NCBI GenBank assembly: GCA_003669585.1
Contig: QWOQ01000011.1
Span: 1 to 64,000 of the forward strand
DNA: 64,000 nt
Reading direction: 5' to 3'
Origin: Planctomycetota bacterium
GTDB lineage: Bacteria > Planctomycetota > Planctomycetia > Pirellulales > UBA1268
Shown: positions 52,478 through 62,316 of the stretch, piece by piece
Position numbering within the stretch: the first letter of the stretch is position 1
Layout: each line of letters begins with the position of its first letter
Notes under the pieces: generated by a model
What the model was told of the DNA's origin: nothing
The model's input: the letters and a program-made list of their open reading frames with translations, nothing else
Databases searched by the model: none
Translations under genes and position numbers: made by a program

Positions 52478-55351
52478 ATGCGCAGCGGGTCTCACACCTC
52501 GAATTCCAAGCGAGCTCCACATTTTCTTGAGCGGGCGCTTGTTCTCTGGACTCATTTGGCTCTCCGCGCGCCAGCGGTGATTGTTCTGCTGGCAGTGATT
52601 TCTGCAGTGGGCGCGGGGGCATGGACCTACAAGCATCTGGGCTACAAGACGAGTCGAATGGATCTTCTCGATCCTTCAAGCAATTACAATCGACTCTGGA
52701 TCGACTACATCGCTGAATTTGGCGAGGACGACGACGCGGTGGTTGTGGTTGAGGGTTCTTCTCGCGATGAAGTTGTGCGAGTCCTCGCAGATCTTTCCAA
52801 GGAATTGCTGCAAGACACGGCGCTCTTTCGCGAGGTGCTTTACGAAGTCGATCTGTCGATCATTCGTTCTAAAGGACTTCACTACCTCGATACTTCTGAC
52901 TTGAAGGCAATCGATGGATTTCTTGATGACACGCTCCCAATTCTCGATGGGGGATGGGCAAATTTAAAAGTGTCATCGTTGATTGCGGGCAGCGCCGGAA
53001 AAATGGTTGCCGGTGTATCGATCAAGAGATTGAAAGAGAAGGACTCAGCAGACAATGAGATTCAAGAATTGGCACCTCCCGTGCTGGCATCTCCCACTGA
53101 AACACTTGAGCGACTCAGCGAGAGTCTCTTGGGCAGTTTTTCGCCATCTCAGCAATATTCTTCTCCATGGCCGGGAATGCCAGCATCACTTTCAGCTCTG
53201 GGCGACCTGTCGAGCGAGCATCTTCTGGCGAAAGACGGCCGAATGGGATTTGTGTTGCTGCGGATGACCAAGGAAACCGGTGGATTTGCAGGTTCCTCTG
53301 CGGCAACGGATGAACTGCGGCGAATCATTCGTCTTGTATCCGACCGTCATGCCGGAGTCACGATTGGATTGACCGGTCTTCCGGTGATGGAAGATGACGA
53401 GATGCGAGCCAGTCAGAATTCCATGATCTGGGCCAGTAGTCTTTCAATGGCGGCGGTCATCATTGTGATTGTTGCAGGGTTCGGAGGTGTGCGACACGCC
53501 ATGATGGCCAATGGAGTATTGGTCATCGGCATGGCGTGGGCGTTTGCGTGGGCAACATTCAGCGTCGGACATTTGAACATTCTTAGCGTGACATTTACCG
53601 TCACCATGATCGGTGTTGGGATTGATTATGGGACCTACTATGTTGGCCGATATCTCGAACTGCGTCGCGAAGGAATTGGCTGCGACGATGCGCTTTTGAA
53701 AACATCGGCAAGCGTCGGTCCTGGGATTCTGACCGGTGCGATTACAACCGCGGTCGCATTTTTTACAGCCGCTACAACAAGTTTTACAGGGATTGCTGAA
53801 CTTGGTTTGATTGCCGGCGGAGGTATTCTCCTGTGTGCTTTTGCGGAACTGCTCATCCTGCCAGCGGTGATTGCGATGATCGATCGCGGTTCTATCGGCA
53901 ATCGGATTCCCCAACCTGTTCCCGTACATCGATGGCTGGCACCGCTTCGACGCCATCCCCGAATGGTTTCACTTTTTGCGCTGGCAATCACAATGGTCAC
54001 CGCTTCGGGAATTCGCGACCTCAAGTACGATCGGAATCTTCTCAACATGCAGCCCGAAGGGCTTGAGAGTGTGGAGCTTGAAAAAAAACTGCTTTCCGAA
54101 TGCGACCAGAGTGTGTGGTACGCATTATCAATCGCCGACACCAAAGAGGAACTGCTCGATCGCAAAAGGAAACTTGAGTTGCTCGGAAGCGTAGAGCGAG
54201 TTGATGAAATTGCATCACTTCTGCCAGATGATCAGGAGCAAAAGCGGCCTCTGATTGAGCGAATTCATAAACGTCTGACCGTCATCCCCGAACATCCACC
54301 CGAAATTCCTGTTGATAGGATCGAGGCAGTTAGAGAAACCCTCGTCTGGGCGCAGCAAGAAGCCGCCAAACGCCCAGGTGGACTTCGCAGTGCGTGGCAT
54401 CTTGAGCAGGTCCGCGATGGGCTGCAACGAATGCCCCCCAACGAATGTTATCGAAGCCTTTCGAATTTTCAGCAACACGTGGCAGGTGATCTGCTCACAC
54501 GATTGCATTCGCTCAAGGCGATTTCTAATCCCGAACCACCTCAGTTATCGGATTTACCAGAGAGCCTCGTGGGACGTTTCGTGGGACAGTCGGGACGGCA
54601 CCTCCTGAAAATCTATGGGCGTGGAGATATCTGGAACCCAGAATCTCTCGAACGATTTGTGAATGATGTTCGAAGTATTGATCCCCGCGTGACCGGCCAT
54701 CCGCTCCAGGCATTTGAGGCGTCACTTGAAATGAAGCGAAGCTACGAGCACGCGGCTTTCTATTCACTGATTGTGATCCTCATTGTGCTCTGGTTGGATT
54801 TTCGAAATCTCTTGCATTCACTGTTGGCGGCATTGCCACTGGCAGTGGGGATGGCACAGACTTTTGGAATTATGGGGATCGTCGATATTCCACTCAATCC
54901 GGCGAATTTGATCGGCATTCCGCTCATTCTTGGAATTGCAGTCGATTACGGAGTGCACATTGTGCACGACGCTCTGGAGCGTCCGGGACCGTATCGGATC
55001 AGTCCATCCACTGCCAATTCGGTGCTCGTCGACGCACTGACTACAATTCTTGGATTTGGTGCGTTGATGATTGCCAGCCATAAGGGCCTCGAAAGTCTTG
55101 GTCGAGTGCTCACGCTTGGAGTCACCACATGCACTCTCACGGCCCTTATTTTACTTCCGGCAATTTTGACATGGATGGGAGGTCTTGTCTCCAATAAAAA
55201 GGAGAACGACAGCGACGTTCTTGCAATGGGCGAGTCAGAACGAGACTCCATTGATGATGCAATCGAGTTATCCGCGAGCACCTTCTCAGAAGATCGCTCC
55301 TATGATGCAGGAACTTGTGTGCCGGTGCGAAAGCTTTCCGTGACGCTCTAA
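52478..55351 (+). CDS. MMPL/RND-family transporter
   Basis: A 957-aa membrane protein of the MMPL branch of the RND superfamily, resembling hopanoid transporter HpnN. It has the duplicated RND layout: helix 1 (APAVIVLLAVISAVGAGAW), a large extracytoplasmic domain (about 60-310), five to six helices (about 315-470) with GVGIDYGTYYVGRYLELRREG near 378, a second start (HPRMVSLFALAITMVTASG), a second soluble domain (about 520-770), and the final helices with GIAVDYGVHIVHDALERPG near 820. The two GxxxDYG sites are the proton-relay and permease motif positions. It ends in an acidic tail. Probable role: lipid or hydrophobic compound export driven by the proton gradient; the substrate is not determinable here. 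Confidence 0.92.
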   Translation: MRSGSHTSNSKRAPHFLERALVLWTHLALRAPAVIVLLAVISAVGAGAWTYKHLGYKTSRMDLLDPSSNYNRLWIDYIAEFGEDDDAVVVVEGSSRDEVVRVLADLSKELLQDTALFREVLYEVDLSIIRSKGLHYLDTSDLKAIDGFLDDTLPILDGGWANLKVSSLIAGSAGKMVAGVSIKRLKEKDSADNEIQELAPPVLASPTETLERLSESLLGSFSPSQQYSSPWPGMPASLSALGDLSSEHLLAKDGRMGFVLLRMTKETGGFAGSSAATDELRRIIRLVSDRHAGVTIGLTGLPVMEDDEMRASQNSMIWASSLSMAAVIIVIVAGFGGVRHAMMANGVLVIGMAWAFAWATFSVGHLNILSVTFTVTMIGVGIDYGTYYVGRYLELRREGIGCDDALLKTSASVGPGILTGAITTAVAFFTAATTSFTGIAELGLIAGGGILLCAFAELLILPAVIAMIDRGSIGNRIPQPVPVHRWLAPLRRHPRMVSLFALAITMVTASGIRDLKYDRNLLNMQPEGLESVELEKKLLSECDQSVWYALSIADTKEELLDRKRKLELLGSVERVDEIASLLPDDQEQKRPLIERIHKRLTVIPEHPPEIPVDRIEAVRETLVWAQQEAAKRPGGLRSAWHLEQVRDGLQRMPPNECYRSLSNFQQHVAGDLLTRLHSLKAISNPEPPQLSDLPESLVGRFVGQSGRHLLKIYGRGDIWNPESLERFVNDVRSIDPRVTGHPLQAFEASLEMKRSYEHAAFYSLIVILIVLWLDFRNLLHSLLAALPLAVGMAQTFGIMGIVDIPLNPANLIGIPLILGIAVDYGVHIVHDALERPGPYRISPSTANSVLVDALTTILGFGALMIASHKGLESLGRVLTLGVTTCTLTALILLPAILTWMGGLVSNKKENDSDVLAMGESERDSIDDAIELSASTFSEDRSYDAGTCVPVRKLSVTL

Positions 55352-55456
55352 AACAGGTCAATCGGCCTTGTTCGGCTTGTGGTGGCTATGGTATTTCCAT
55401 TTTGTTCCACAGGGTGTCGGAAAGTCATTTGTGTGTGAGTCGGCAAAAAGTTATCC

Positions 55457-56149
55457 ATGAAAAAAATATGCTTGTTCGTTCATTGTGCCTGTATTCTGCG
55501 CGGAATAATTGTTTCAACAGGGATCGTGGCGATCGTTTTTCAAGCCAACGATTCTGTCCATGGAAGTGAAAAGAGACCGGAGCGATCGGTGAACATTGTC
55601 ATGGAAGATCAGTTTCGCACTCGTCATGAGACCGGGACGCTGCGCGGAGATGTGGTCGTGCTTGTCTATGCCGAGAGACATGGGTCCGACGCGGCCAGAT
55701 CGCTTGGCCGTCGACTTCACATTCAATTTCACCCCACGGCTGAAAAGGTGCCGCTGAGCGAATCCTTCAGGCAACCGGTGGTCGGCCTGACAGATTGGCC
55801 GGCCGGGATTGAAGTGCCCAATGTCCATGTGATTGCTGTGGCATGTTTATCTGAAATACCAAAACCATTTCATGCTGTTGCGCGAGCAAAATTTCGTAGC
55901 GATTCGCCACATGTCCCGGTGTGGCTCGACTTTGAAAATATCATGAAAAAATCATGCGGACTTTCGTTAGGAATACCGAACATAGTGATTCTCGATACGG
56001 AAGGAAAAATGCGAGACACCCGGAGCGGGCATGTCGACGATAGAGAGTTTGGTGAACTTACCGCCGCAATCAACCTCTTGCGCCGCGAAAGTGAGCCTCG
56101 CAACCGCGCAGTCGGTAGCGGTCCACTTCCGTCAAAAAAACAACAGTAG
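55457..56149 (+). CDS. Exported thioredoxin-fold-like protein without CxxC
   Basis: A 230-aa protein, 105 bp after the MMPL gene. Hydrophobic N-terminus (about 1-30, ILRGIIVSTGIVAIVFQANDSVHG) acts as a signal peptide. DQFRTRHETGTLRGDVVVLVYAERHGSDAARSLGRRLH matches the start of a redoxin fold (strand then helix), but the CxxC pair is replaced by ERHGSD. GIPNIVILDTEGKMRDTRSGHVDD matches the cis-Pro and final strands. So the fold may be kept while redox activity is lost. It could work with the transporter; this is context only. Confidence 0.6.
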   Translation: MKKICLFVHCACILRGIIVSTGIVAIVFQANDSVHGSEKRPERSVNIVMEDQFRTRHETGTLRGDVVVLVYAERHGSDAARSLGRRLHIQFHPTAEKVPLSESFRQPVVGLTDWPAGIEVPNVHVIAVACLSEIPKPFHAVARAKFRSDSPHVPVWLDFENIMKKSCGLSLGIPNIVILDTEGKMRDTRSGHVDDREFGELTAAINLLRRESEPRNRAVGSGPLPSKKQQ

Positions 56150-56227
56150 TGTCTGATTTCAGATCAAGAAATTCACCGCATCAACCCCAGCGATGTGTTT
56201 AAAAAACAGACAATCCTATTCGCATCG

Positions 56228-57097
56228 CTATCGCATGCGATCTTTCATCTGACGACTAGCTTGCGCAAGAGCTTCACGTTCTTTGTCAGTCAGGCTTGCC
56301 TCACCAGAACGACTGATCTTCTCAAGAATACGGTCGACTTCTCCGCTGAGCGGCGATGGTTTTTCCTGTGTACCGCGGTTGGTGATTGAAGGCGAGTCTT
56401 CCGGACGAACAATTCGCATCCTTGGCCGGCGATGGAAAAGTTTTGAGGAACTGTTGAGAAGGTCTCCAAAATTCCAACGCTGCCATGCATAGATAGCCCC
56501 AAAAGTTGCCCCCGCCAAATGCGCGACGTGCGCAACATTCGTTCCCCCGGAAGCAGCTCCACCAACATCTGACACAAAATAAAGAATGCCAAGAGCCCAT
56601 GCCGGAACTGGAAGCACGCCCCAGATCATCACGGTCTCGCGTGGGTAGTACCAGATAAAAAGTGCCATCACCGCCATGACCGCACCAGAAGCACCGATCA
56701 GACTGCCTGCGATTTGTCCACTCACATACACGCTGGCGAGCCAGACAAGACCGGCAATAACAATGGCAGAAAAATAAAAACGAAAAAATTCGGCACGCCC
56801 AAGAATCTGCTCTATCTGCCGACCAAAGAAAAACAAAGCGAGCATATTAAAAACGAGATGCCATGGGTCGTTTGAGTCGTGCGCAAAGCCGTAGGTAATC
56901 GGCTCCCAGAACTTCCAGAGCTCGAAAGGAAGCGTGCTTTGAAGGGCAAGCTGCTCGTTGAGCGAGGGTTGGGAGGCCAGAAGAAAATTCGTGACCCAAA
57001 CCGCAATATTGGCAACGATGATCGTCATCACTGCCGTCCAGTCCGACATGAACGGAGCAGGTTCGTCCCTATAGTAGCTGCGATCGTAAAGGCCCAT
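56228..57097 (-). CDS. Rhomboid-family intramembrane serine protease
   Basis: A 289-aa membrane protein with six or seven helices. Catalytic Ser137 lies in GASGA (135-139), and His193 in HVAHLAG. The HLVFNMLALFFFG segment (80-92) carries the conserved His and Asn of helix 2, and FGRQIEQILG is the L1-proximal loop. The WEPITYGFAHDSNDPWH motif before helix 2 is typical of bacterial rhomboids. The C-terminal 90 residues are soluble, with a Ser/Glu-rich segment ending in KDRMR; this cytoplasmic tail is not recognised. The substrate is unknown. Confidence 0.93.
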   Translation of the reverse strand: MGLYDRSYYRDEPAPFMSDWTAVMTIIVANIAVWVTNFLLASQPSLNEQLALQSTLPFELWKFWEPITYGFAHDSNDPWHLVFNMLALFFFGRQIEQILGRAEFFRFYFSAIVIAGLVWLASVYVSGQIAGSLIGASGAVMAVMALFIWYYPRETVMIWGVLPVPAWALGILYFVSDVGGAASGGTNVAHVAHLAGATFGAIYAWQRWNFGDLLNSSSKLFHRRPRMRIVRPEDSPSITNRGTQEKPSPLSGEVDRILEKISRSGEASLTDKEREALAQASRQMKDRMR

Positions 57098-57356
57098 GAG
57101 CGTGCAAAATTATCCGCGAGGTGGTCAATCGGAAAAAACGCATGACGCGACAATCACGCCATGCAAAAAGAGAAGCATTCTCCGGAAACATTCTAGCAAA
57201 GCATCGCGCACTCGAGGAAACTGGGCAACAGGGGACGCTGAAATGGCTGCAAGCCATCGAAGCATCTGCTACAACTCCGCATTCAATCAGACTTCGATTC
57301 AGCATGTGTGGCGTAACGCATGTGAGTGATGGGCTCGGCATACAGAGGAACATACG

Positions 57357-58547
57357 ATGGCCACCAATGGCTCGCTGGGAAGAAAGTTGCGAATGGCACT
57401 CGTCGGGGGTGGGCAAGGCTCTTTCATTGGTCGCGTTCATGTGACAGCAGCTGTACTCGACAACCGTGCGGTGCTTGTTGCCGGCGCACTGTCAAGTGAT
57501 CCAGCAAGAGCAAAAGCGAGTGCCGCAGACTACGACATCGATGCTTCAAGAGCGTATGGGTCTTACGAGGAACTTTTTGACAAAGAGCGACTGCGGCCAG
57601 ATCCAATCGATTTTGTTTCAATTGCCACGCCCAATCACATGCATTTTCCAGTCGCAAAGGCAGCGATCAAAGCTGGTTTCCATGTGATCTGCGATAAGCC
57701 ACTCACGCTCACGCTTGCAGAAGCAGAGGCGTTGGCGAGTCTCGTGAATGCTTCGAGTGTGATTTTTGCTGTCACGCACAACTACACCGGTTATCCGCTT
57801 GTGCGTCAGGCTCGTCAGATGATTCTGTCAGGAGAGCTTGGTGATATTCAGGCCGTTCGTTCAAGTTACATCCAAGGCTGGCTGCGCACTCGACTTGAGA
57901 GCGAAGGACACAAGCAGGCAGCGTGGCGCACCGATCCGACGAAAAGCGGAGAGGCAGGAGCGTTTGGTGACATTGGTACTCATGCCTACAACCTCGGCCG
58001 GTATATGACCGGACTTCTTCCGGAAAAAATAAGTGCAAATCTCAAAGTCTTTGAACCTCCGCGTTCGCTCGATGATTATGGCCATGCGGTTATTCGATAC
58101 GAGAACGGAGCCCTTGGAACCGTGACGGCCAGTCAGATTAGTCACGGTCGAGAAAATGACGTCAGAATCGAAATCGATGGCACGCTCGCCAGTCTCGAAT
58201 GGCATCAGGAAAACCCGAATCAATTATTCATACGGCGCAATGGCCATCCCCATTCAATCTATACAAGGGATCCCAACGCCCCGTTCACAAACGAGGCAGG
58301 AAAAGCTGCGTGTCGGCTTCCTTCTGGTCATCCAGAGGCGTTTTTTGAGGCATTTGCCAACGTGTATCGGTCGGCATTCGATGCCATGGCGGACAGAGCT
58401 GCTGGCCTTCCAGTGGAAAAGATCAACACGGTCTATCCCAATGTGTGTGACGGTGTTGAAGGGATGTATTTCATCACGCAATCGGTAGCCTCGAGTAAGG
58501 CCGATGGTGCGTGGTTGCCAATGAGGCATCCACTGGCCCGCCGCTAG
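57357..58547 (+). CDS. Gfo/Idh/MocA-family oxidoreductase
   Basis: A 396-aa sugar or cyclitol dehydrogenase-type enzyme. GAGGA lies 8 bases before the ATG. The Rossmann domain opens [15 protein letters not shown], binding NAD(P); [31 protein letters not shown] gives the family motif with DKP in place of EKP, and the Lys that binds substrate. The C-terminal domain has [14 protein letters not shown] with the catalytic-region His. The substrate and cofactor choice are not clear. It is followed by an exonuclease gene 52 bp downstream. Confidence 0.92.
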   Translation: MATNGSLGRKLRMALVGGGQGSFIGRVHVTAAVLDNRAVLVAGALSSDPARAKASAADYDIDASRAYGSYEELFDKERLRPDPIDFVSIATPNHMHFPVAKAAIKAGFHVICDKPLTLTLAEAEALASLVNASSVIFAVTHNYTGYPLVRQARQMILSGELGDIQAVRSSYIQGWLRTRLESEGHKQAAWRTDPTKSGEAGAFGDIGTHAYNLGRYMTGLLPEKISANLKVFEPPRSLDDYGHAVIRYENGALGTVTASQISHGRENDVRIEIDGTLASLEWHQENPNQLFIRRNGHPHSIYTRDPNAPFTNEAGKAACRLPSGHPEAFFEAFANVYRSAFDAMADRAAGLPVEKINTVYPNVCDGVEGMYFITQSVASSKADGAWLPMRHPLARR

Positions 58548-58599
58548 ATTGACCGAAATACATTCGAAAAAGAAAGTCGAATTGAAGGGGAATTTTCCA

Positions 58600-59442
58600 A
58601 TGGTCACTCGAGATGTTTCGTACTTTGTGTTTGATATTGAAAGCGTGGCTGACGGGGCGCTTCTCTCCCGACTTCGCTATCCGTCCGATTCGCTCTCTCC
58701 AGAGATGGCGATTACAAAATATCGCGAGGAACTGATCGAGGAGACAGGGAAAGACTTTATCCCATACACGTTTCAACTTCCTGTGTCGTTGGTGGTGGCA
58801 AAGATAGCAGCCGACTACAAGCTCACCGATTTGGTTGCACTCGATGAAGAGCAGTCGAGGCCTCACGAGATCACAAGGCTCTTTTGGGATGGGTGGCGGA
58901 AGTATGGAAAGCCCTGCCTCGTCAGCTTTCATGGACGAGGATTCGATCTTCCTCTCCTCGAGTTAGCCGCCTTTCGATACGGCTTGGAAATTCCTGATTG
59001 GTTTGCCGAGAGCAAGCGAAGTTTCGAACAACCTCGCAACCGCTACAACATTGCGAGCCATTTTGATCTGCATGAATGGCTGACTAATTTTGGCGCCTCT
59101 CGGTTTCATGGTGGCTTGTCGCTCGCTGCAAACCTTATTGGGAAGCCAGGAAAAATGGACGTCTCCGGCTACATGGTTCAGGATATGTGGAACGCGGGAA
59201 AAAAGGCCGAGATTCATGACTACTGTCGCTCAGATGTGCTCGATACGTATTTTGTCTTTTTGCGTTCGCGCGTTGTGGCCGGAGAAATTACGATTCACGA
59301 GGAACACGCGATCATTGAACATGCGCGAAAATGGATTGAATCACGAGCAAAAAACTCGCCCGGGCTTCATCGTTATTTAACAGCGTGGGGTGACTGGAAA
59401 AGTCCTTGGGAAGCGGTCAAAGAAGAGCCGCTGTCGACGTGA
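58600..59442 (+). CDS. DEDDy-type 3'-5' exonuclease (PolB-like)
   Basis: About 280 aa from the ATG at 58600, preceded by AAGGGGA 8 bases upstream; the frame is open to a TTG at 58549. Motif ExoI is FDIES (Asp12, Glu14); ExoII is SFHGRGFDLPLLE, where the usual Asn before the loop is a His; ExoIII is YCRSDVLDTYFVF, the Tyr-x3-Asp of the DEDDy class. This matches the stand-alone predicted 3'-5' exonuclease related to the proofreading domain of DNA polymerase B. Likely cytoplasmic DNA repair or RNA/DNA trimming; no polymerase domain is present. Confidence 0.88.
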   Translation: MVTRDVSYFVFDIESVADGALLSRLRYPSDSLSPEMAITKYREELIEETGKDFIPYTFQLPVSLVVAKIAADYKLTDLVALDEEQSRPHEITRLFWDGWRKYGKPCLVSFHGRGFDLPLLELAAFRYGLEIPDWFAESKRSFEQPRNRYNIASHFDLHEWLTNFGASRFHGGLSLAANLIGKPGKMDVSGYMVQDMWNAGKKAEIHDYCRSDVLDTYFVFLRSRVVAGEITIHEEHAIIEHARKWIESRAKNSPGLHRYLTAWGDWKSPWEAVKEEPLST

Positions 59443-59445
59443 ACC

Positions 59446-60783
59446 TTACCCAAGAAGCTGATGCACAACGCGTCCTTCTGGAACGATCGCCTGCGGCCGA
59501 GCGAGTGAGTCGTAGAGCATTTGAGAGTGATCAACTCCCAACAGGTGATACATCGTGGCAATGATATCACCCGGTGTGACGGGGGCCTCGATCGGTACAG
59601 CTCCTGTACGATCACTGGCACCGTGAACATAGCCTTCCCGCATTCCACCCCCACAGAGCATAACGGAATAGCAGGAGTTCCAATGATCGCGCCCACCGTT
59701 GTTGTTATTGATTCGAGGTGTGCGACCAAAATCTCCGAGCACGGCAACGAGCGTTCTCTCGAGTCGTCCGCTTTGAGACAGGTCTTCAAGAAGGCTGCTG
59801 AAGGCAGCATCAAATGCTGGCAGCAATGAATTTTTGAGCGTTACAAAGTTGCTGCCGTGGGTATCCCACGTGGCGTTGGCATCGGGAGCCCACGAGACCG
59901 TGACGGTTCGGGTGCCGGCCTCGATGAGACGCCGTGACAGAAGAACACTCTGGCCATAAATATTGCGGCCGTACCGTTCACGATCGGCATCAGTCTCACG
60001 CGTGAGTTCAAATGCTTGACGAGTGGTTGCAGAGGACAGGATATCGAACGCCCGTCGCTGAAAATCATTCATTGCCGTCAGGGATCGTTCGTGTTGTCGC
60101 CCCAAACGATGATCGAGTTGCGAGAGGAGTCGTGATCGGCCCTGAATTCTCTCGAGTGAGATTCCTTCTGGCGGCGCAAGATCACGTAGATGAAAGTTTG
60201 GTGCATTTGGATCTTCAAGCACCCAAAACGGATCGTAGCTGGCACCAATAAAGCCCGAAAGAAACCCCGGTTGTAGCGGCCCACCGGCTCCTTCCTTGGT
60301 TTTGTACGGAAGCGCAACATAAGGCAGCGACGTGTCTGCAACGGGCCGCAATTTCCCCAAGACCGCGCCCGGAGATGGATGATCGGTGGGCCTCGCTCCG
60401 CCACCTTGTTCCCCTCGGTCATGACCGGTCATGGCTGCATAGACCGCGGCAGCATGCGAATTATTGACGCTGTGGTGCATCGATCGCACAAGCGTCACTC
60501 GGTTCATGAGCTTGGCTGATCTGGGCAGGTGCTCACAGAGTTGTACGCCTGGAAGAGATGTGTTTATGGGCTTAAATTCGCCTCGAAATTCGGTTGGCGC
60601 AAGCGGCTTCATGTCCCACATGTCTAAGTGACTTGGACCACCATTCAAAAAAAGAATGATGCACGCGTCGGCTTTTGAACCGGCCAAAGGTTTCTGCTTT
60701 TCATCGGCGGCAAGGAGATGCGGCAACGATAGTCCAAAAGGACCAAGCCCCCCAACACGCAGGAGTTCTCTTCGAGTCCACAT
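59446..60783 (-). CDS. DUF1501 (sulfatase-fold) exported protein
   Basis: About 445 aa from the ATG at 60783, with AAGGAG 5 bases upstream; the frame runs to 60816. The N-terminus WTRRELLRVGGLGPFGLSLP is a twin-arginine export signal. DUF1501 hallmarks: ILFLNGGPSHLDMWDMKPLAP, WDTHGSNFVTLK, VLGDFGRTPRINNNNGGRDHW and PGDIIATMYHLLG. This family is highly expanded in planctomycetes and is distantly related to alkaline phosphatase/sulfatase folds; activity is not established. The stop lies 3 bp from that of the convergent exonuclease gene. Confidence 0.92.
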   Translation of the reverse strand: MWTRRELLRVGGLGPFGLSLPHLLAADEKQKPLAGSKADACIILFLNGGPSHLDMWDMKPLAPTEFRGEFKPINTSLPGVQLCEHLPRSAKLMNRVTLVRSMHHSVNNSHAAAVYAAMTGHDRGEQGGGARPTDHPSPGAVLGKLRPVADTSLPYVALPYKTKEGAGGPLQPGFLSGFIGASYDPFWVLEDPNAPNFHLRDLAPPEGISLERIQGRSRLLSQLDHRLGRQHERSLTAMNDFQRRAFDILSSATTRQAFELTRETDADRERYGRNIYGQSVLLSRRLIEAGTRTVTVSWAPDANATWDTHGSNFVTLKNSLLPAFDAAFSSLLEDLSQSGRLERTLVAVLGDFGRTPRINNNNGGRDHWNSCYSVMLCGGGMREGYVHGASDRTGAVPIEAPVTPGDIIATMYHLLGVDHSQMLYDSLARPQAIVPEGRVVHQLLG

Positions 60784-60852
60784 CGAGGCTCCTTGAGGCG
60801 AGATCACCTCACCCATAGTTTTGAATGGAAACGAATTATCTCTTGCAGTATG

Positions 60853-61620
60853 TCACTTGCCAACTGCATCGGTCGCAGCATCTTCAGATTTTTTTTCTAC
60901 AGGAGCCTCCGATGTTTCAGTAGATTTTTCCGACTTTGTAACAGCGTCGGTTGGTGTCTCCGATTGAGTCGGCTCTTCAGATTGTTGAGCAGTCGGCTTT
61001 GCCATTGCCGTTGCCACAGCTTTCGCAATTGAACGAGCCGAGGAATCGAGCTTCCCCTTCGGAGCACGGGCTTCAACGGTATACATGCGACCGCTGAAGA
61101 TCAATCGATAACACTGCCGTTCAATCGGTTCGCTCAATCCTTCGACCTTCGCAGTTCCAGGCACTGCGTAATAGACGCCGAAATGATCTCCAAGCGTGAC
61201 GGCCACCGGCTTCTTTGTGATCTTGCTTCCTTTGTCGGTGAATCCTTGCTTCAGTTCCTCTTCGATAGCGGCAACGAAATCTTTATGATTCTCAGAGGAA
61301 ATCTCACGGAGATCGGCGGGGGCTTCTGCACCAGTGACCACAATCGAAGGATACGATTTTTTGGGACCGGGCTGAAAGCGCATCAAATAATTTGAGGACC
61401 TCGGTGAACGAGTCCATCCTGCCGGCGATGCAATTACAATTCGATCTTCATCGACCGAGATTGCTGTGTCGATGTCGACTGCAGGCAGTGATTCCTGAGT
61501 GGTTTCACGAGAACGTTCCGATTGTTTTCCACCGGAACAGCCAGACTGCCACAACAGCATCGCCACTGCCACGAACACCAACGGGTGACGAACTCGCATT
61601 CTCAGAATCAAACGGGACAT
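60853..61620 (-). CDS. Putative lipoprotein, unknown function
   Basis: About 255 aa from the ATG at 61620. The signal RHPLVFVAVAMLLWQSGC ends at Cys28 in a weak lipobox (QSGC), followed by SGGKQ. The middle contains IVIASPAGWTRSPRSSNYLMRFQPGPKKSYPSIVVTG and AVTLGDHFGVYYAVPGTAK, a small globular beta domain. The last 70 residues are Glu/Thr/Lys-rich low complexity. No enzyme motif. The Lys-rich gene lies 47 bp upstream on the same strand. Confidence 0.7.
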   Translation of the reverse strand: MSRLILRMRVRHPLVFVAVAMLLWQSGCSGGKQSERSRETTQESLPAVDIDTAISVDEDRIVIASPAGWTRSPRSSNYLMRFQPGPKKSYPSIVVTGAEAPADLREISSENHKDFVAAIEEELKQGFTDKGSKITKKPVAVTLGDHFGVYYAVPGTAKVEGLSEPIERQCYRLIFSGRMYTVEARAPKGKLDSSARSIAKAVATAMAKPTAQQSEEPTQSETPTDAVTKSEKSTETSEAPVEKKSEDAATDAVGK

Positions 61621-61632
61621 TGGTTTGACTTT

Positions 61633-61659
61633 CAAAAAATCTTCTGCCTGTCGACAGGC
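61633..61659 (-). terminator. Possible terminator of the Lys-rich gene
   Basis: On the minus strand the perfect palindrome GCCTGTCGACAGGC (61659-61646), which can form a 5-bp stem with a TCGA loop, is followed after 6 bases by TTTTTT (61638-61633). It sits just after the stop of the Lys-rich gene. The short stem and the gap before the T-run weaken the call. Confidence 0.4.
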
Positions 61660-61667
61660 TACGAGGA

Positions 61668-62054
61668 CTATGCCTCAATCGCTTCCTTGACTAATTGGAC
61701 AAAGTGTTGCGAGCGAGATGAACTCGACAGATCGTTTGCTTTTTTCACAGCAGCTTTCTGGTCAGCGTATTCAAAAACCATTAACCGCTTCATGCCCTGA
61801 TTAAATACTCCCCAGTAGGCCTTCATGCGAACATTTTGAGCAGATTTTGCGCGACTCTTTCGAATGGAAGGTTTTTTAGGAGCCTTTTCCTTTTTCTCCT
61901 TCGGAACCTTCGGAGGCTTTACCGCCTTTTCCTTCTTTTGTTTCTTTTCTTTTGGAACCTTCGGAGCCTTGGCTTCCTTCACAGCCTTCTTTGCCGCAGA
62001 TGCCTTTGCGGAATCGGCCTTCTTTTCTTTTGACTTGGTAGCTTTCTTTGCCAT
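61668..62054 (-). CDS. Lys/Ala/Pro-rich histone-H1-like protein with small C-terminal domain
   Basis: A 128-aa protein. Residues 1-72 are a basic, disordered tail of Lys/Ala/Pro with repeated PKVPKEKK units (KAPKVPKEKKQKKEKAVK, PPKVPKEKKEKAPKKP), like the tail of histone H1 or bacterial Hc1-type proteins. Residues 75-128 (VRMKAYWGVFNQGMKRLMVFEYADQKAAVKKANDLSSSSRSQHFVQLVKEAI) form a compact alpha/beta domain that I do not recognise by name. The charge pattern suggests nucleic-acid binding and nucleoid or RNA packaging, by inference. It precedes the lipoprotein gene on the minus strand. Confidence 0.75.
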   Translation of the reverse strand: MAKKATKSKEKKADSAKASAAKKAVKEAKAPKVPKEKKQKKEKAVKPPKVPKEKKEKAPKKPSIRKSRAKSAQNVRMKAYWGVFNQGMKRLMVFEYADQKAAVKKANDLSSSSRSQHFVQLVKEAIEA

Positions 62055-62316
62055 GGGTGTGATCTGGTTCTCTTTTCCTACGGGATGAAAAAACTCTGAC
62101 GCTCTTTCTCACGGGAAGGGTTGAGAGCGATAAACAATTCTCAACGACCATCGTGGAACGTGGAGTATAGCGTCTTTTTCAGTTTGTCGCACGTTGAAAG
62201 ACGTCTGACAAATCTGGTCTTCGGGCACCTTCTATACTGATATTCCAAGACCCTACAATCTTTCGAAATCAATCGTAAAAAAGAGCCTTAAAAAATCTCA
62301 CAGGAATTGTGATCGC

